NCBI GenBank assembly: GCA_050084515.1
Contig: CM114274.1
Coordinates: 5,208,001-5,272,000 of the forward strand
Reading direction: 5' to 3'
Source of the DNA: Blasia pusilla
Taxonomy: Eukaryota > Marchantiophyta > Marchantiopsida > Blasiales
Length of the DNA stretch: 64,000 nucleotides
The notes beneath the pieces are model-generated. The model was not told where the DNA came from. It did no database searches and was given only the letters and a program-made list of their open reading frames with translations. Shown here one piece after another: positions 50,876-63,480 of the stretch (positions are counted from its first letter, which is position 1; the number at the start of each line of letters is the position of its first letter). The position numbers were made by a program, and so were the translations under genes.

Positions 50876-50993
50876 TCCGTCGCGACCTCTCCATCCCGGG
50901 GCTCCCAAACCTAAAACGTGGGCCCGACCCAGCTCGAGGTAGGCGCTACCCAACGCGCATTGATTGCCTTTCCGGGACAAACTATGGCCTTCG
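50876..50993 (-). repeat. MULE right terminal inverted repeat
   Basis: Reverse complement of 38807-38923 with about 12 differences by eye. Ends GGCCTTCG at 50993, followed by TCCCCTCC (50994-51001). Confidence 0.9.
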
Positions 50994-51001
50994 TCCCCTC
51001 C
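50994..51001. repeat. Target-site duplication TCCCCTCC (right)
   Basis: Matches 38799-38806. Confidence 0.65.
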
Positions 51002-53034
51002 CCTACCCCACTCCCTCATTCATATCCTCTATTTAGGACCCGGTCCCATGCCCCCGACTCCCTCCCAAGTTGCAGTCGGGGTCGTTGCGATCTCCTTCTC
51101 GTCAGTTGGTAATAGGTGGTAATACGGTCGCAAACCTTGCGCCCTGTGTTTTGATGGCGCGAATTAGTTTCGGGTCCCATGAATGTTGTCCATCGGATCA
51201 AAAAAGATCCGGAACCCCGGGGCCGGGTCCTGGCGACCTCAGCCACATAGGATCGGGCCCTTAGGGGGGGATAGATGGAAGAGACTGGTGGATGCACGGG
51301 TTGAGGACGGGAAATTTGAATTATCCATCATAAGCATAAAGATGGTTTTTGCTTAACTTACCTATAAGATTGTTGAAAGGCCTTTTAAATCAATTTAGAA
51401 TGGTCTTCTTAGTTGAGAAATCGAATGAGTCTATATGGTGGGAGGGCTATGTGCAGAAAGGAGAGCTGTTTGAAAATCAAGAAGGCATTCTCCAATAGTA
51501 ATATAGTTGAATGAAGTACAAGGGACGGAGACTCTATGGGTGTATGGGGGCTAGTTCTGATAGAGTTATTGTTATAAGGCAAAGGGTTGGGCGTAGACAA
51601 AAGTGGGAATTCTTTAAAATACAACTTCATCGATGGGGAAAATAATATGAGGGATATTATGAGAAACATGATTATTAGTAAGAGTGCCTCTTGTGGTAGT
51701 GTTTCTCATAGCATTACCCCGTCATAGAAGCATATTGGCTTGGAGCGCTAGAGAAACGTGGAGATTTGTTATCTATAATGTAAGAGCACTAGCCGGTGCC
51801 CATGCAAAGCACATATGTATAATTTTGAATTACTCATCTTAAGTGTACAATCAAATTCAAGCAATTTTATTGGTTTAGATATCGAGCGATTCTATTGGCT
51901 AAAAAAGACATGTGTCAAAAGGAGAGGTGGTCTCCAAATGAACATGCACTCTCCAATGATATTACTGGGGATAATATAGATTGTAGCTAAGGTCAAGTGG
52001 AGAATATGGGCCTAACCATACTTATTAAGGAAAGGATCTAACCTCTTGCCTATAGCTCCATACATCTCAATAGCTAGTGCAAGCGATGCCCTTTGTGTTT
52101 AGGGTCGCTGCACGAAGGAAGATGTCTAGACCCTAGACCCTAAAAGATATCTTCCTTCACCGCACGAAGGAACATGTCTTTCTTCCTTGTCGACATTGCT
52201 ACTCTCTCAATTGGTCCTTGTAGCAATCTTCCTTGTGCAACCATCTATGTCCAAGCTAATTGAATTGAGGTAGTAAGCCTAAAATCTCACTAAGCCTCTT
52301 TAGATATCATATTGAGGGAATAGGTTATGCCCCCCTTAAAGGGCCCAAACACAAATAGAAAAAAAATGGGAATTTCTACATATTTATTTTTAGAGTTGTG
52401 CATTTAAATGTGTACATACATCTACATTGGTCATGATTCTCAGCGGATCCATCAGAGAACTCTATGATATGGATGTGTGTTTCGTAGTAACCCTCTCCAA
52501 GAAAAAAAACTAGAAAAATAGTTGGGGTTGTAAAGAAATTTTTTTTCCCCAACTGTAAACTTTGGTTTAAATAGTAGTGTAGTTTTAGAAAAAAAAATAC
52601 ACATGAATTATATTACGGAGTTTGGAATGAGAGCGTATGTAGGAGGCTTTCAATTTTTAAAATAATCCAAATTTTAAAAAATAAAAATACGTACAAACTT
52701 ATTATGGGTGTCCGGAATGCAGCTATCAAAGGATAGTATTGAGGCCTCCTATTCACTTAGTTTCCTTGGAGGATAGGATCTTGATTGTTTGCTCTCGGGT
52801 TAGTTTATTGGGCCTTTTGCTTTTGGAAGAGTGCGTATGGTTTAGGGTCGTCGTCTTCTGTCTTTTTATATGGAGTGAATACTAGTAAGACTAGTGCAGT
52901 CATACTCGAGTTCTTATAAAAGTTTCCAAGGAATTTGAACATTTTTAAAACACTTCAAAATATTGTATGAATTAACATATGTATCATAGCATGTTCAATT
53001 ATATAAGTTTCAAACCAAAGAAAAGAGAGAGCTC

Positions 53035-53065
<31 letters not shown>

Positions 53066-54240
53066 AGGAAGACCTATGTTGTTATAATGATATCAAAAAA
53101 ATTCCCTCATCTATTTTTAGAAAACTTGAGTGCTCTTTCTTCGTTCATCTCTAATGTTCTTATATAGTAGATAACATCTCCATTGTTCCATCTTTTAGAT
53201 TGGAGTGGATATTATCCGTATGGGATATTTAGGAGGGTACGACACATGGGTCTTGGTAGGTCGAGGATAACCTATTGAGGAGGAGGGTAACACAATTGTA
53301 TAGGTTATCCCCTATTTTGGGCTCCTTTGGAGCTATTTTGAGGAACCTACCATTGTGGATAAGTGTCCTATTTTGGACATAATCAAGGCGTAAGCACTCT
53401 CATGACGGGTCTTGAGGCGTTCTAATACCATATAACTTACCTTGATACTTTGTCTAGGTCCAAAAATCAACAAAGAAGGTTCTTTCACATTCCACCTTTA
53501 AAACAGATTATATGGTTGAGTGTGGGATTTTTCTTCCTACTTTAGTGATGTTGTGGATTTGTTTTTCCCACATAGTCAAGTTTGAAAAAGGTAGGATCCA
53601 TTACAAACCAAGTTGCTCTACATTCTAGTATCTCCCAAAATTTAATTCCATCTTGAAATCTTCAGTTCGTGGTTAGGGCAAACTGAAGAGTTCAACTCAT
53701 CCTATAAGAAGAGTTGAAAGCCCTCCCCACTCACTCTAATCCTAGGATTATTAAAATTTACTTTAACGACCTTCCACAACAAATTTCCTCTTTCTGATCC
53801 TGTAAATCACGTGTCGACACGTGATCCACCATCTAATCACGTGTCGACATGTGATTAAATGTAATCAACGAATGAAGACGGGTCGATCAATTTCCTTTTT
53901 CCTAGATTGCATGTCATGGGAAACACTCCAATCCTAAAGAGTTAAGTTAAGACTCAAGTGTGAAACCCTTTGAGAGAGGTGGCGAATAAAATAATTAATA
54001 CACACGCCCTGGATAGTCTAGATGATGAGAAAAAAAACTAAATTAAGAGTATACATATCCAAAGTTGCCTTTGGGGTATTAATAGGGTCCAAACTAGTAT
54101 CCTTCCCAACTAATTTAGACATGGCCACAATGTCCACAAGACATGTCTGAAACAGCGGCTAAACCGGGGCTTATCCTAACTCGGGAAGTCAAGCGTGAGG
54201 AATCCAGTCCGTCCATGCGAGCATCCGACGAAGGAGTGCT
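51002..54240. other. Intergenic, AT-rich, no gene
   Basis: Holds an imperfect inverted pair around GAAGGAAGATGTCT/AGATATCTTCCTTC (52114-52155) flanking two telomere-like CCCTAGA/CCCTAAA units, a TTA microsatellite (53038-53064) and two G-box palindromes (listed). A phrase of the form AAATCAAGAAGGCA(C/T)TCT recurs here (about 51474) and at 11286, hinting at a dispersed element. No coding signal. Confidence 0.45.
53806..53857. promoter_or_regulatory. Paired G-box palindromes (CACGTG-GTCGAC type)
   Basis: 53806-53825 is a perfect 20-bp palindrome ATCACGTGTCGACACGTGAT. 53834-53857 is a 24-bp near-perfect copy with one change. The first holds two CACGTG G-boxes and the second one G-box (its other half reads CATGTG); both contain ACGTGTC, the ABA-response core bound by bZIP factors. 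They lie about 0.85 kb upstream of the OST5 start codon. A regulatory role is inferred, not shown. Confidence 0.5.
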
Positions 54241-54679
54241 TAACACGCGCGATTAGCTCAAGCCCTCATTAGTGAACCTGTCAGTAGCGCAACGCCGGAA
54301 GCCTCAAATGAACGAAATCGCATGCAGTGCAGCTCCGATCGCGCGAAGAATCCACTGTCACGACGATTTCTCCTCGTTTGCCTTCGAACGCGCCATCGAT
54401 CTTCGTCCAGCCGAGCGCAGGCAGGCGGAGACGTTCTCTAGGGTCTCGGAGAGCTCCTGAGTGCTGCAGATGCTTGAGGAGAGAAGTTCGTAGAGAGGGA
54501 GGAGCGCAGTTTAGGGTATTGGAAAGCTCGAGAGGTTGCAGATCTGCGAGGAAGGATCTGGGAGGGGACGGAGAGGAGGAGCGAGAGTTTCGCGGCTCCC
54601 GATCTGCGGTGGTGGTGGAGGTGGAGGTGGTGTGCTGAGCTTTCGTCTGATTGGCGTTCCGATTGTGCGGTGCTCGATC
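54241..54679 (+). promoter_or_regulatory. OST5 promoter/5' UTR, GC-rich
   Basis: Composition rises sharply before the start codon, as at RPT2 and PEX19. The frames here (54272-54460, 54327-54638) end before or out of frame with the OST5 ATG and are treated as UTR. A GGTGGTGGAGGTGGAGGTGG run lies at 54608-54627. Confidence 0.55.
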
Positions 54680-57230
54680 ATGGTGAGTTTCTGGGTGCGT
54701 TGATGTGGATTGGACTTCTTCCGGTTGTGGGATGGTGTCTGTTGCGAAGGAGATGATTTCATGGTAGATAGAGGAATTGGAGTAGGAATGCGGTTCGTTG
54801 TGCGGGTGAAGCCTTGTTGTGTTAAGTGTAGTAATCAGGCCTTATAGGAAGCAAACTGGCCAGCTCTTGCGTTCGACGAATGCTCGGATATGCTCCCCTA
54901 ATCAAGATTGAGCAAACGTGGTCAAGGGTAAGCCGTGCGTTAGCATTGGATTCCTTTCCTCTCCTGTCCTTCCTGCCTTCCTCATGGCCGCCGCAATTGC
55001 AGTTCCTACCTATCAAGGCGATGAAAACGGAGTGTACGCGAGGCTTGACATCCAGTTCACGAAGGTCTTCAATTGATGGGTTGAGCTTCACCTGTAGTAA
55101 AAGGGTTGATTACGATCTCTGTGATCTTTGCATTAACTTCGGAGGAGTGCAATGTGCTTGAGTACTTACTGCCGAGTTTCCTCTGTCTGTGGATCGGTCG
55201 TGGTCTCTAACTTAGGACTCCACGAGCCGGGTTGAGTTGTGACGGCAGTAGAGTTGGAACATGGAGGATTTGGAACGGAGACAAATCAGAATGAATGAAG
55301 TTTTTTTTCAGGAGGGACTCAAGAGGGCCATGGGACTAGAGTTATAATCTTTGAAGGTGATGGTGCAAGTCAAAGCTTGCCAGATCAACGACAGCAAGAA
55401 GCCAACAAATACCCAGGTCAACGCTCACGAGCACACACCGATGAAGAAACTTCCACTGACCAATCTCTTCCTTACTGGCCATGAAGATCTTCACACTCGG
55501 AGCAAAGTCATGGAAGAGCCCAGGGAACTCCCTTCTAATGTTCAGATGGGATGCACAACTGAATGGATAATACTCTACAAAATCTGTCCCCCTCCCTGTA
55601 TGTGTGTGAAAGGCCGTCGCCTTTCCAGTTTAAGCTTATCATCATTCGAAACGGGGCTGCTGATGCTAGGTGGAATCAGAAAGAGGCAAGGAACTTGTTG
55701 AGTTTTTCTTTCATGATTCATGAGAAAGTGTAGTACCCTCCCATCCTTTCACTTTTGCACCCAGTCTCGTGAGTGGTCCTTCCCCATCGCTCTTGATGAT
55801 TGTCCCATCTAGTAGAGAGAAGAATCTTTAACAGTGGTGGAAAGTCGCAATGGACTTGCTCAGTTTGAGTAGCAATGAACGCAATCCTGCTACCAGTGTT
55901 CTGGCAGAGAGTTAGTGCAGATACACAACATCATAACCAAAGCTTCGCAATGAAAAGAAAGGGAGAGTTGCATCAATTCTATGCCTGAAACCTGTATAGA
56001 ACTTCATTCGTTGTGGCTCCAATTTGGTAGAGTTGGTCGAACACTTCTTTGGAGTCACTGCTTGCTGTCACTCCAATGGTTTTGTTTTATTTGTAAGTGA
56101 GGAAGCCTCAACCTTCTGGGTTCAGTCGTCAATAGTTTCTTGCTCTTTTGGCTTCAATCGAATTCATCACCGCAAGCATTCCAGTGGTTCAAGACCTTTC
56201 AAAGCTAATGGACTAAGACAATGCAGGCAGTTAATGCAAATGAAATGAGTAAGGTTTGCGGGAACCGGTTTCAATTGGCTGGTGCCATTGGTACAGTAGG
56301 CAAGTGAACGTCTTATTTCTCATTACCATAGTATTGTTGGGTTTTGCCTTTCCGGACTTGAGGCAACCGAGTCAAGGCAGCATGCCCATGTCTATTGCAT
56401 AAACATGGCAGGGATTTCCACTCACTACTTCTGTAAATTCTGCGGAGAATTAGCAAGATCACTTCATTACTACAGAGTTCCATTCATCTGATTTTTTCAC
56501 TGTTGCTGTGTCAGACCTACAATTTACATAATTGTGTGTTTTGGATGTGGTGCATGCAGGCTTCAGTTGTACCCGCCATTGGCAGTCCTGTTCCAGAGTC
56601 ATTGTACCCAATGCTAGCGATTTTTCTCTTGACTGTTGGTCTCGTGTCTACGGCTTCGTTTTTCATGTAAGGATACACTGATGTACCTAGTTGTCCCTAA
56701 ATTTAGCCTGTTCATATTTCTTGTCAGCTTGCCATTCAGGGTGTTTGAAAGAACTTAGGCACAGAATCAGAGAGTGGTACGATAGATGAAGTTGAAAGAT
56801 GGTTAATTGAGTTCCCTGGAGCTGGATTGTCCTTTGGATCAAATTTCAAATGCAAACGTCTCAATATACCAACCTGCCTCACCACATGAAGATTAATATT
56901 GCTATTTGTTAAATCGATGATGAACAGATATGAAGTTACAACATCGAAGTTCAATCGCAGCATTGTCCGGGAGGTTGCCACTGGAGGGTTGGCGTCCCTC
57001 TTCTTAGTGAGTGATTCCTTTCTTTTTGTCAGTTGACTAGTGGAACCACCACCTTGAGTGCTCTCACTCTTATGAAGATTATGCTTTGCCAGTGAATGTA
57101 TTAAGATTGATGATTTCTGGGGATGCAAGTATGACACAAGCCTTGATGATCTGGACTGATGGGTTTTTGTGTGTGTTTTCAGGGGTTTGGCTCTCTATTC
57201 TTACTTCTATGGACAGGAGTTTATGTGTAA
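54680..57230 (+). CDS. OST5: Oligosaccharyltransferase subunit OST5/TMEM258
   Basis: Small two-pass ER membrane subunit of the complex that transfers N-glycans to nascent proteins. Exons are 54680-54682, 56560-56666, 56928-57006 and 57183-57230 (GT-AG, phases close, 78 aa plus stop; family about 79-80 aa). The ATG is the whole coding part of exon 1 and is followed directly by GTGAGT. Exon 2 then starts ASVVPAIGSPVPESLYP. Membrane segment 1 is about residues 18-38 (IFLLTVGLVSTASFFIYEV). The cytosolic/lumenal loop is TTSKFNRSIVREVATG. Segment 2 is ASLFLGFGSLFLLLWTGVYV, ending the protein. The YEVT...LGFG.LFLLLW.G.YV pattern is diagnostic. Protein identity is very secure. The one-codon exon 1 is inferred from the perfect donor and the family N-terminus. 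Confidence 0.93.
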
Positions 57231-58854
57231 GCCGTTTGAATGTAATAGATTTCAAGTTGAAGTTTTTTCAAAAATTCTCCCAGCCACCAGTTGACTGCAA
57301 GTCCCTTAACATTTGCTCCTCGTCCTTGTTGTTATGTGCACCTGGGGGCAAGGGATGCTATTTTGATTCAACAGCATAATTTAGACCAGTTTCTGTAAGA
57401 AAACCCAAGTTTGACTCACCGGTGCCTGGTTCAAGAAATTATGAATCATGGGCTCCTCATGGTTGCAGTTCCTCTGGTCTTCCACTGAAGATCAATTCGA
57501 CAGCTTAGAAATAATGGAGTCAGGTTTTGTGGCGGAAAACAGTTCGTAGGGAATCATGAGACTACATTTTTGTACCTCTCCGACCTTATTCTTATAATCA
57601 AGATGATAGGTGTGAGATCTCCCCTCTTAAAATCATTTTTGTTTTGTGTATGTGCCATGTTTTCTTGTCGGGGCCAGAGTTCATTCAGTTTGTTGTGACC
57701 AATAAGGGAAGAAAAGTACAAAAGAGCTTACGTCATCAAACTTTACCGAACCTCAAATGATGTAAGATAGACATGGATGGCCAATCACCCGCTCAATTAT
57801 CCTAGAAACCAAGTACCTCAAATCCAGCCATTCATCCAAACTTCCATCAGAAGAAGAGCAACTACCTCAACTTGTTTGTGCTCTCTATTGAAATTCCCAT
57901 GCAAGGCTAGGAAGAAACTGTGAAGAAAATCAGCAGACGGTTTACAAAAAATTGAAAATGGGATGACTTCATGGAGTAAGATATCCACTTCCAGACTGAA
58001 GAGTCACTGCACAGATGCTATAAAAATGAGTACCTAATATTATGAATTCATGATGTGAAAAACGCTTCTCCAACCACACAGTATTCAGATTCTTGAAAAT
58101 TGTTATTGTTAGTACTATGTAACTTTCAAGAGATCTGGACTTTGTAGAATGTATTTCTCCCAATGGAAAGTGGAGACATGATATGAGACTAGTTCTCTTA
58201 GAATCAAGGTGCCCAGGATACAGTGCCGAAGACCATCAAAGATGCAAGAGGAATGTGTCACTTTAACAGGAAAAGTGGATACCTTGCCCAAAGTCCAAGA
58301 TCGGGAAGGGATGCAAAGTTCCATTGAGTAGGGGCTAAACATTCGAATCAGTTATGTACTTCAAGGGATTAGCAAGGAGAGTCTTAGTTTTGGTTCGATA
58401 ACAAACTTATGCTTTTCCATTGATTCAATGATGCATTGGCCACTTTTGGGCATATAGTGGGAGACAAACAAAAGACAAATGAAGCACCAAAGGGTTGTCA
58501 TGCAGACTAAGTGAAGGAAAAGTGCTCTATAAGTTGTGCATAAACTCTCTAGCATGCCAATCTAATGTGTCAAGGAAGCTTTTGTTTTACAAGTGACGTT
58601 CTTGTTATTAATTTACGCCCAAATACACTCACATTATCCACGATTAGGGTGAACCAGCTTTGCATCTTCGAACTTTGATGTGGATCATCCCTCATACTTA
58701 AAAGATCTAGACGAAGTCAAATATCAACCTAACCTCTCCTCACTCGTTAACAAATACAAGGCATTGAATATTTCGAATAAACTTCCTTAATACTATAGGG
58801 ACTTGAAATGGTGCTAATAATATGACAATCCAAATTGTTCTATTGATCTCAAAC
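57231..58854. other. OST5 3' UTR and intergenic, no gene
   Basis: No recognised protein. Minus frames 58115-58342 and 58361-58555 show nothing familiar. Confidence 0.45.
58850..58854. repeat. Target-site duplication CAAAC (left of solo LTR)
   Basis: Identical to 59862-59866. Confidence 0.85.
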
Positions 58855-59861
58855 TGTCGTGACCTTCATAACCAAACGAACGCCTCGCGGAACATCCAAA
58901 CTCTAGCGGACTCATGCTAGGATGGGTTGCGCTTTGGAGTTAGTGAAACACAAGGGCGAGACGCAAGCATGGCGAGAGTTTCAAGTGTTTCATGCATTTA
59001 TGGTCGCGACTAAGGAAATCGGAACCAAACGCGGAACCCAGACTGAAAAGAAGTCGAGTCTCGAAAGGAGACGTGGCCAAGGGGTGAGAACAAAACTTGG
59101 GATGCGGCTAGCGTTTAGAGTTTTTGAATGTATTTTTGACCATAACTTTTAGTCACAAGATGCGTTTGGGACGAGTAAGGTAGCATTGGAAAGCTTATGC
59201 AAAGCCGGTTCCAACGCGCCAAAGATCTTGGAAAACGCTTAAACAGAGGCTGAGATATGGGCCAAAACCGATTGTGCGAGAAGTCGGGTTGAGGGCCGAA
59301 ATGAGGGGCTCGAGTGCTCTTCCCCAAAGGTAGGGGGACCCCCCGAATCCACAGAAGTACTAGTACGGGGGAAGGTCTCCAAGGGTGCTTGGGACTCGAA
59401 CCCCATTATGGATGCCGCGGGGCGACTCAAGGGCACGGAATGGATCGGGAATCTTGGCGTTGGGATTCGAAACCCGAACCAAGTCCAATAGAGTGGATTT
59501 CGGAAGTGCCTCTTGGATTCCAATTCGTGACTCATATTGTTGAGTCTTGGTTGGGGACTAATGTGAGGTCCATTGGATAGTTGGGATCGCTAGGTGTGCA
59601 AACGCCGTTTTAGGTGCTTGGACTAACCAGAAAGTTTGTCCTAAGTCTCAGAAGACTTGCCCGTGTTGGGAACTTAGGAATGAGGGAAGGTTGAGCTTGA
59701 TGAGGTGCCGAGTCGAGGACTAGGTGGGTTGGAAGGCCGCTTTACCCAAGCCAGACTGATGTGATTATGTTTGGGAGCATGTTGGCGATGAGAGTGTGTC
59801 CTACTGAACGTACGCTTCCGCAACACTAAGATTGACGTTCAAGGGGAGTAGGCGCATGACA
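58855..59861. mobile_element. Solo LTR, 1007 bp, with CAAAC target duplication
   Basis: Starts TGTCGTGACCTTC and ends GCGCATGACA, flanked by perfect 5-bp CAAAC. There is no internal region, so it arose by LTR-LTR recombination. Its right half matches the fragment at 22911-23453. The family's coding part is not in this window, so orientation is not known. Confidence 0.88.
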
Positions 59862-59866
59862 CAAAC

Positions 59867-62800
59867 GAGTCTAAGATCAAAACTCAAAATCTGATATCTC
59901 CGGTGAAGGTTCAATGTTGGGATCCAAAACGGGACCATCTAGACTTGGCTTGGCCTAAAAACCCTAAATATCAACCGCTCAATCCATCTTGTGCCCTTGG
60001 TGCAACCCACGTGGTTTCCAAGGTGGGATTCAAATTGCTTCATTTTTTCGTGGTTTATATTATGAAAGTAATATGAGTCCTCAAAAATTAGTTTGGTCCA
60101 AGCTTCCTCAAAGATTCTCCTCCTTACATATGTTCCTAAAAGACTTAGCTTGATAAGACTCCATCCTTTATCCAAGGAATTTCTCTTGGGTTGATCTTGA
60201 TGGCCCTCGATTCCAAACTAGCATTCTGATAGTTATGAGTTTGTTTTGAGACTTTTGCTTGTCGGTTTGTCAATATCTTTGGTTTGTTGAAACTAGATTC
60301 TCATAAGCTTCCCAATACCACCTTATTGATTACAAATGCATATTTGGCCGAACCATTATTATCTCAATGGACAACCTCCAAACGCTCACTCACGATCGAA
60401 GCTAGGTTTCACTCTCCTCAGAGTCCAACTTTTGTAGGAATTGAGATTTTCTCAACTTACATCCAGTATTTAATCATGCTCTTCCAAGTTATAACCATCT
60501 TCGTCCGAGATGCCCATCAAGGTTCGCGTCTTGCTTCAACATCTCATAACTTGCTCATAAGACTCAAATGCGTTGTCATCCTAGTTTGAGTCTATTAGAG
60601 TTCTAATATTGTGCATTGATGTGTGCTTGGATACAAGGGTCACCACATTCAAGGCATTCGTATGCTTTCATGGATTATATTTTCAAATCTTTAGTCTTAT
60701 TAGAGGATGGGTTCTTCATGTGTTAAAGCTTGAAATATTGATCCTTATCTTACGAATGGTTGAGAAGAAACTTTGAAACAAATTCTAAAAATAGAATAGG
60801 GAAAACTAGACTTAAGGGAGTGTTGACAACATAGACATTCATTACTAACATTAATTTATACTTATCCTTAGAAGCTAAGTTATCCGGATGTTTAAATACA
60901 ATATGAGACTAAAGATGCATGAGTCCATGTTTGTTATAATATCATTATACCATAATATATATGGTAATTCACAAGATTGTGAAATAGTGACATAAATCCT
61001 ATGAATCTATTTTATCAAATTAGGAGTTTGAGTTTGTTATGTTGGACACAATAACTAAATGATGTTGATTATGTTGTTACAGATGCATTCTTGTCGTGCT
61101 CTTCAACTTGTATAATTAACCTCATTCAACGTAGAAAGATGGTTGTTATCACCATAGGGCTACCTACTCTTAGCTAATTGGTGACAATTTCAAAGCTCAC
61201 AATCCTCTCTAAAAATGTAAAAAATGATGTATCTTCATTCCATTGTAGCTTGTACAAGCCAATGGGGATAAGGCATGCTCTAAAGAATAATACCTCTAGT
61301 TAAGTCTAGCATTGACGCTAGACTTAACTAGAGGTAATCTTTCCAGTACTCTTTTTTTCAAATTTTCTAGTTGAGATTATTCTTATTTTCAAATATAGTA
61401 ATTCATAGTTTCTCTTTTAAGTCTTGTCAAAGAATTGATTTTTATTTTGATTGCAAATATTTATTTATATAATTAATAGAGGATGATATCAACCTCTAAA
61501 ATAAAAAAACTTAAGTGGAAGCAAAATAGCTTGATTTCATATTGTCCTAGAAGAAGACTAGTCATCCTCTAAAATTTGGTTGAATATAAACTTGACTTTA
61601 AATATTATATGGAGCATAGGGCACTAAAATAAGAGTAGATTTCTTTATTGTGGACATGAACATTGTTAGAAAGCACATATCTAACATAATTTGGAAACCA
61701 TAAACATATATCTAACATAATTTGGAAATCATAAACAAAGATAAAAAGAGGCAGAAAAACACATACTTAGAGCAAACGACATAAAAATATTATATTCCTA
61801 TCGTATATTTCATTCTCTTCGTGTTTCAATTATTATTTGTATTTATGAGGTGTTGAAACTGATTTAAATTACATGAGGATTTCCCATCAGAATAAATAAG
61901 TTGAATAGATCATAAATCATCAAAGTATCAATCTTAAGGATCTTGAAAAAGAAAGAAATAATATGAAAGGTTTTTCTTTCTAGTATGATAAAATGCAAGT
62001 CATGATAATCATGAGTAATGGAGAGACTTCTTCTTGCCTTCTATACAAGATCAATTCTTAGTAATTTTTCTCACATACAATGAGGTTATTATATTATTAT
62101 TGGACAAAGATTATAGAGTGATTGGATAAAAAGGTTGAGTCATTTAAAATTGTAGTGGTAAGGGGTGAAGGAATGCGGAGAAAGGTCTTTTGTTTTAAAT
62201 AAAGGAGAGGGGGGGAGGGATTTTAAGAAGGGAAGGATGGATGGAGAAAAAAATTCTTTTCAGAAATTTTGGGGAGGAGTAAGACGATGGTGAATGTAGG
62301 AAGGAGGATATCATGGAGCAATTTTAAATAAGGTCAAGGGTGTGGATATTCCTTGTAGACATATGTCGATAGAGATATATTATGTGGAAATCACGTGACA
62401 CTCGTATTCTAATTTGAAGAGAGAAACTTTTATGTCATTTGAGCCTTCTCACTTATATAGGGTATGCAAATTAAGCTTTACACATAAATTGACCTCAGCC
62501 AACATAGTATAGAGAAACATTAGTTAAACATGATAAACTAGTTATGATTAAAGTAACATGAGTTTGACTCAATATTCTTGTCTCCTCAAGATCATATCAA
62601 TATTAAATCTTTACTAATCTCAAAATTTATGAAATTTATCTGGAGAATATAGGTTACTAGATTGATATCATGCAATCCTCTAAGCATCGAGTTTGCTCGA
62701 TGTTTATTATCATCCCAAGGGGGAAGGGGAGTAAGGGCAAGCCTTCACGGTACGGTACAAGTTTTGTTTTCATGGATGTAAGATTAGAGCCATATTAGGA

Positions 62801-63049
62801 TTAAGGGTCATTCTGTGCACGCGTTTGACGCTTGAGGAAAGAGAGTCTTGGAGAAATCACGATTTACAATGTGTGGAGATTTCAGTAAAACAACTTGAAA
62901 GTATTTTTTTGTAAATGTAACGTCCGCGTGAGAAGTGAATTTCTTCCATCATGTGTGATCTTTGTGATGTGAGTGATTGTCTAATTTCTTCAACCGATTC
63001 TAGCAACCAAATATTGTCATCATATTTTGTTAGCTCAACACCAAGGAAG
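59867..63049. other. AT-rich intergenic, no gene
   Basis: Only short frames occur. A 20-bp-arm hairpin at 61291-61336 is listed. A local direct repeat of ACATATCTAACATAATTTGGAAA occurs at about 61675 and 61706. Confidence 0.45.
61291..61336. repeat. Perfect 20-bp inverted repeat with 6-base loop
   Basis: Arms TACCTCTAGTTAAGTCTAGC (61291-61310) and its exact complement (61317-61336) flank ATTGAC. Confidence 0.9.
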
Positions 63050-63480
63050 TGTTTGAGTTCTCCTTAATCCTTGAAGTCAAATTTTATCAATAATATTCAG
63101 CCTATATTATAACTTTTTGAATCACACATTCATCAAGATCATTAGCATATAAACAACTATTATTATGTTTTCCTACTATCTTAAAATATAAAGAGAGGAA
63201 CATGAATCATAAATTATGAACCCGAGCTCCATCAAGAGATGTGTAATCTTATCATACTCACTTCTTGAAGCTTATTTGATGCCATATAAACCTTTCTTCA
63301 AATTTTACACATAAGATATACAATTTTGAGGTTTCTTTCTAAAATTGTTCTTAGAGATCTTCATTTAGAAAGATATTATAAATATCCATTTGATGTAACT
63401 TCCAACCTTTAGAAAAACATTTGCATCCAATTTTCTCGTATTCATCACCATAGGAAATAATATTTTCTCATATTTAATGG
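63050..63480 (-). pseudogene. Heavily decayed Ty1/copia reverse transcriptase relic
   Basis: On the minus strand broken frames read WKLHQMDIYNIFLNEDL, then CVKFEERFIWHQI, then CLYANDLDE. These correspond to the copia RT blocks W-VHQMDVKTAFLNG-L, CKLKKSLYGLKQ and the YVDD region. Stops are frequent, so only the conserved blocks betray it. Confidence 0.6.

Larger units (their letters stand above)
38807..50993. mobile_element. Mutator-like transposon (MULE), 12.2 kb, two convergent genes
   Basis: Terminal inverted repeats 38807-38923 and 50876-50993 match at about 90% by eye, both starting CGAAG. They are flanked by matching 8-bp TCCCCTCC, within the 8-11 bp range of MULEs. Inside, a minus-strand DDE transposase with a SWIM finger (46926-50111) converges with a plus-strand accessory gene (41745-44777). 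This recalls the mudrA/mudrB layout of maize MuDR, though the accessory protein is not recognised as MURB. Both genes carry nonsense or frameshift changes, so this copy is probably inactive but recent enough for the ends to be clear. Confidence 0.88.

Noticed and set aside
52114-52160. Telomere-like CCCTAAA units within an inverted pair
   Set aside because: Only two degenerate units; too short to call an interstitial telomere repeat.
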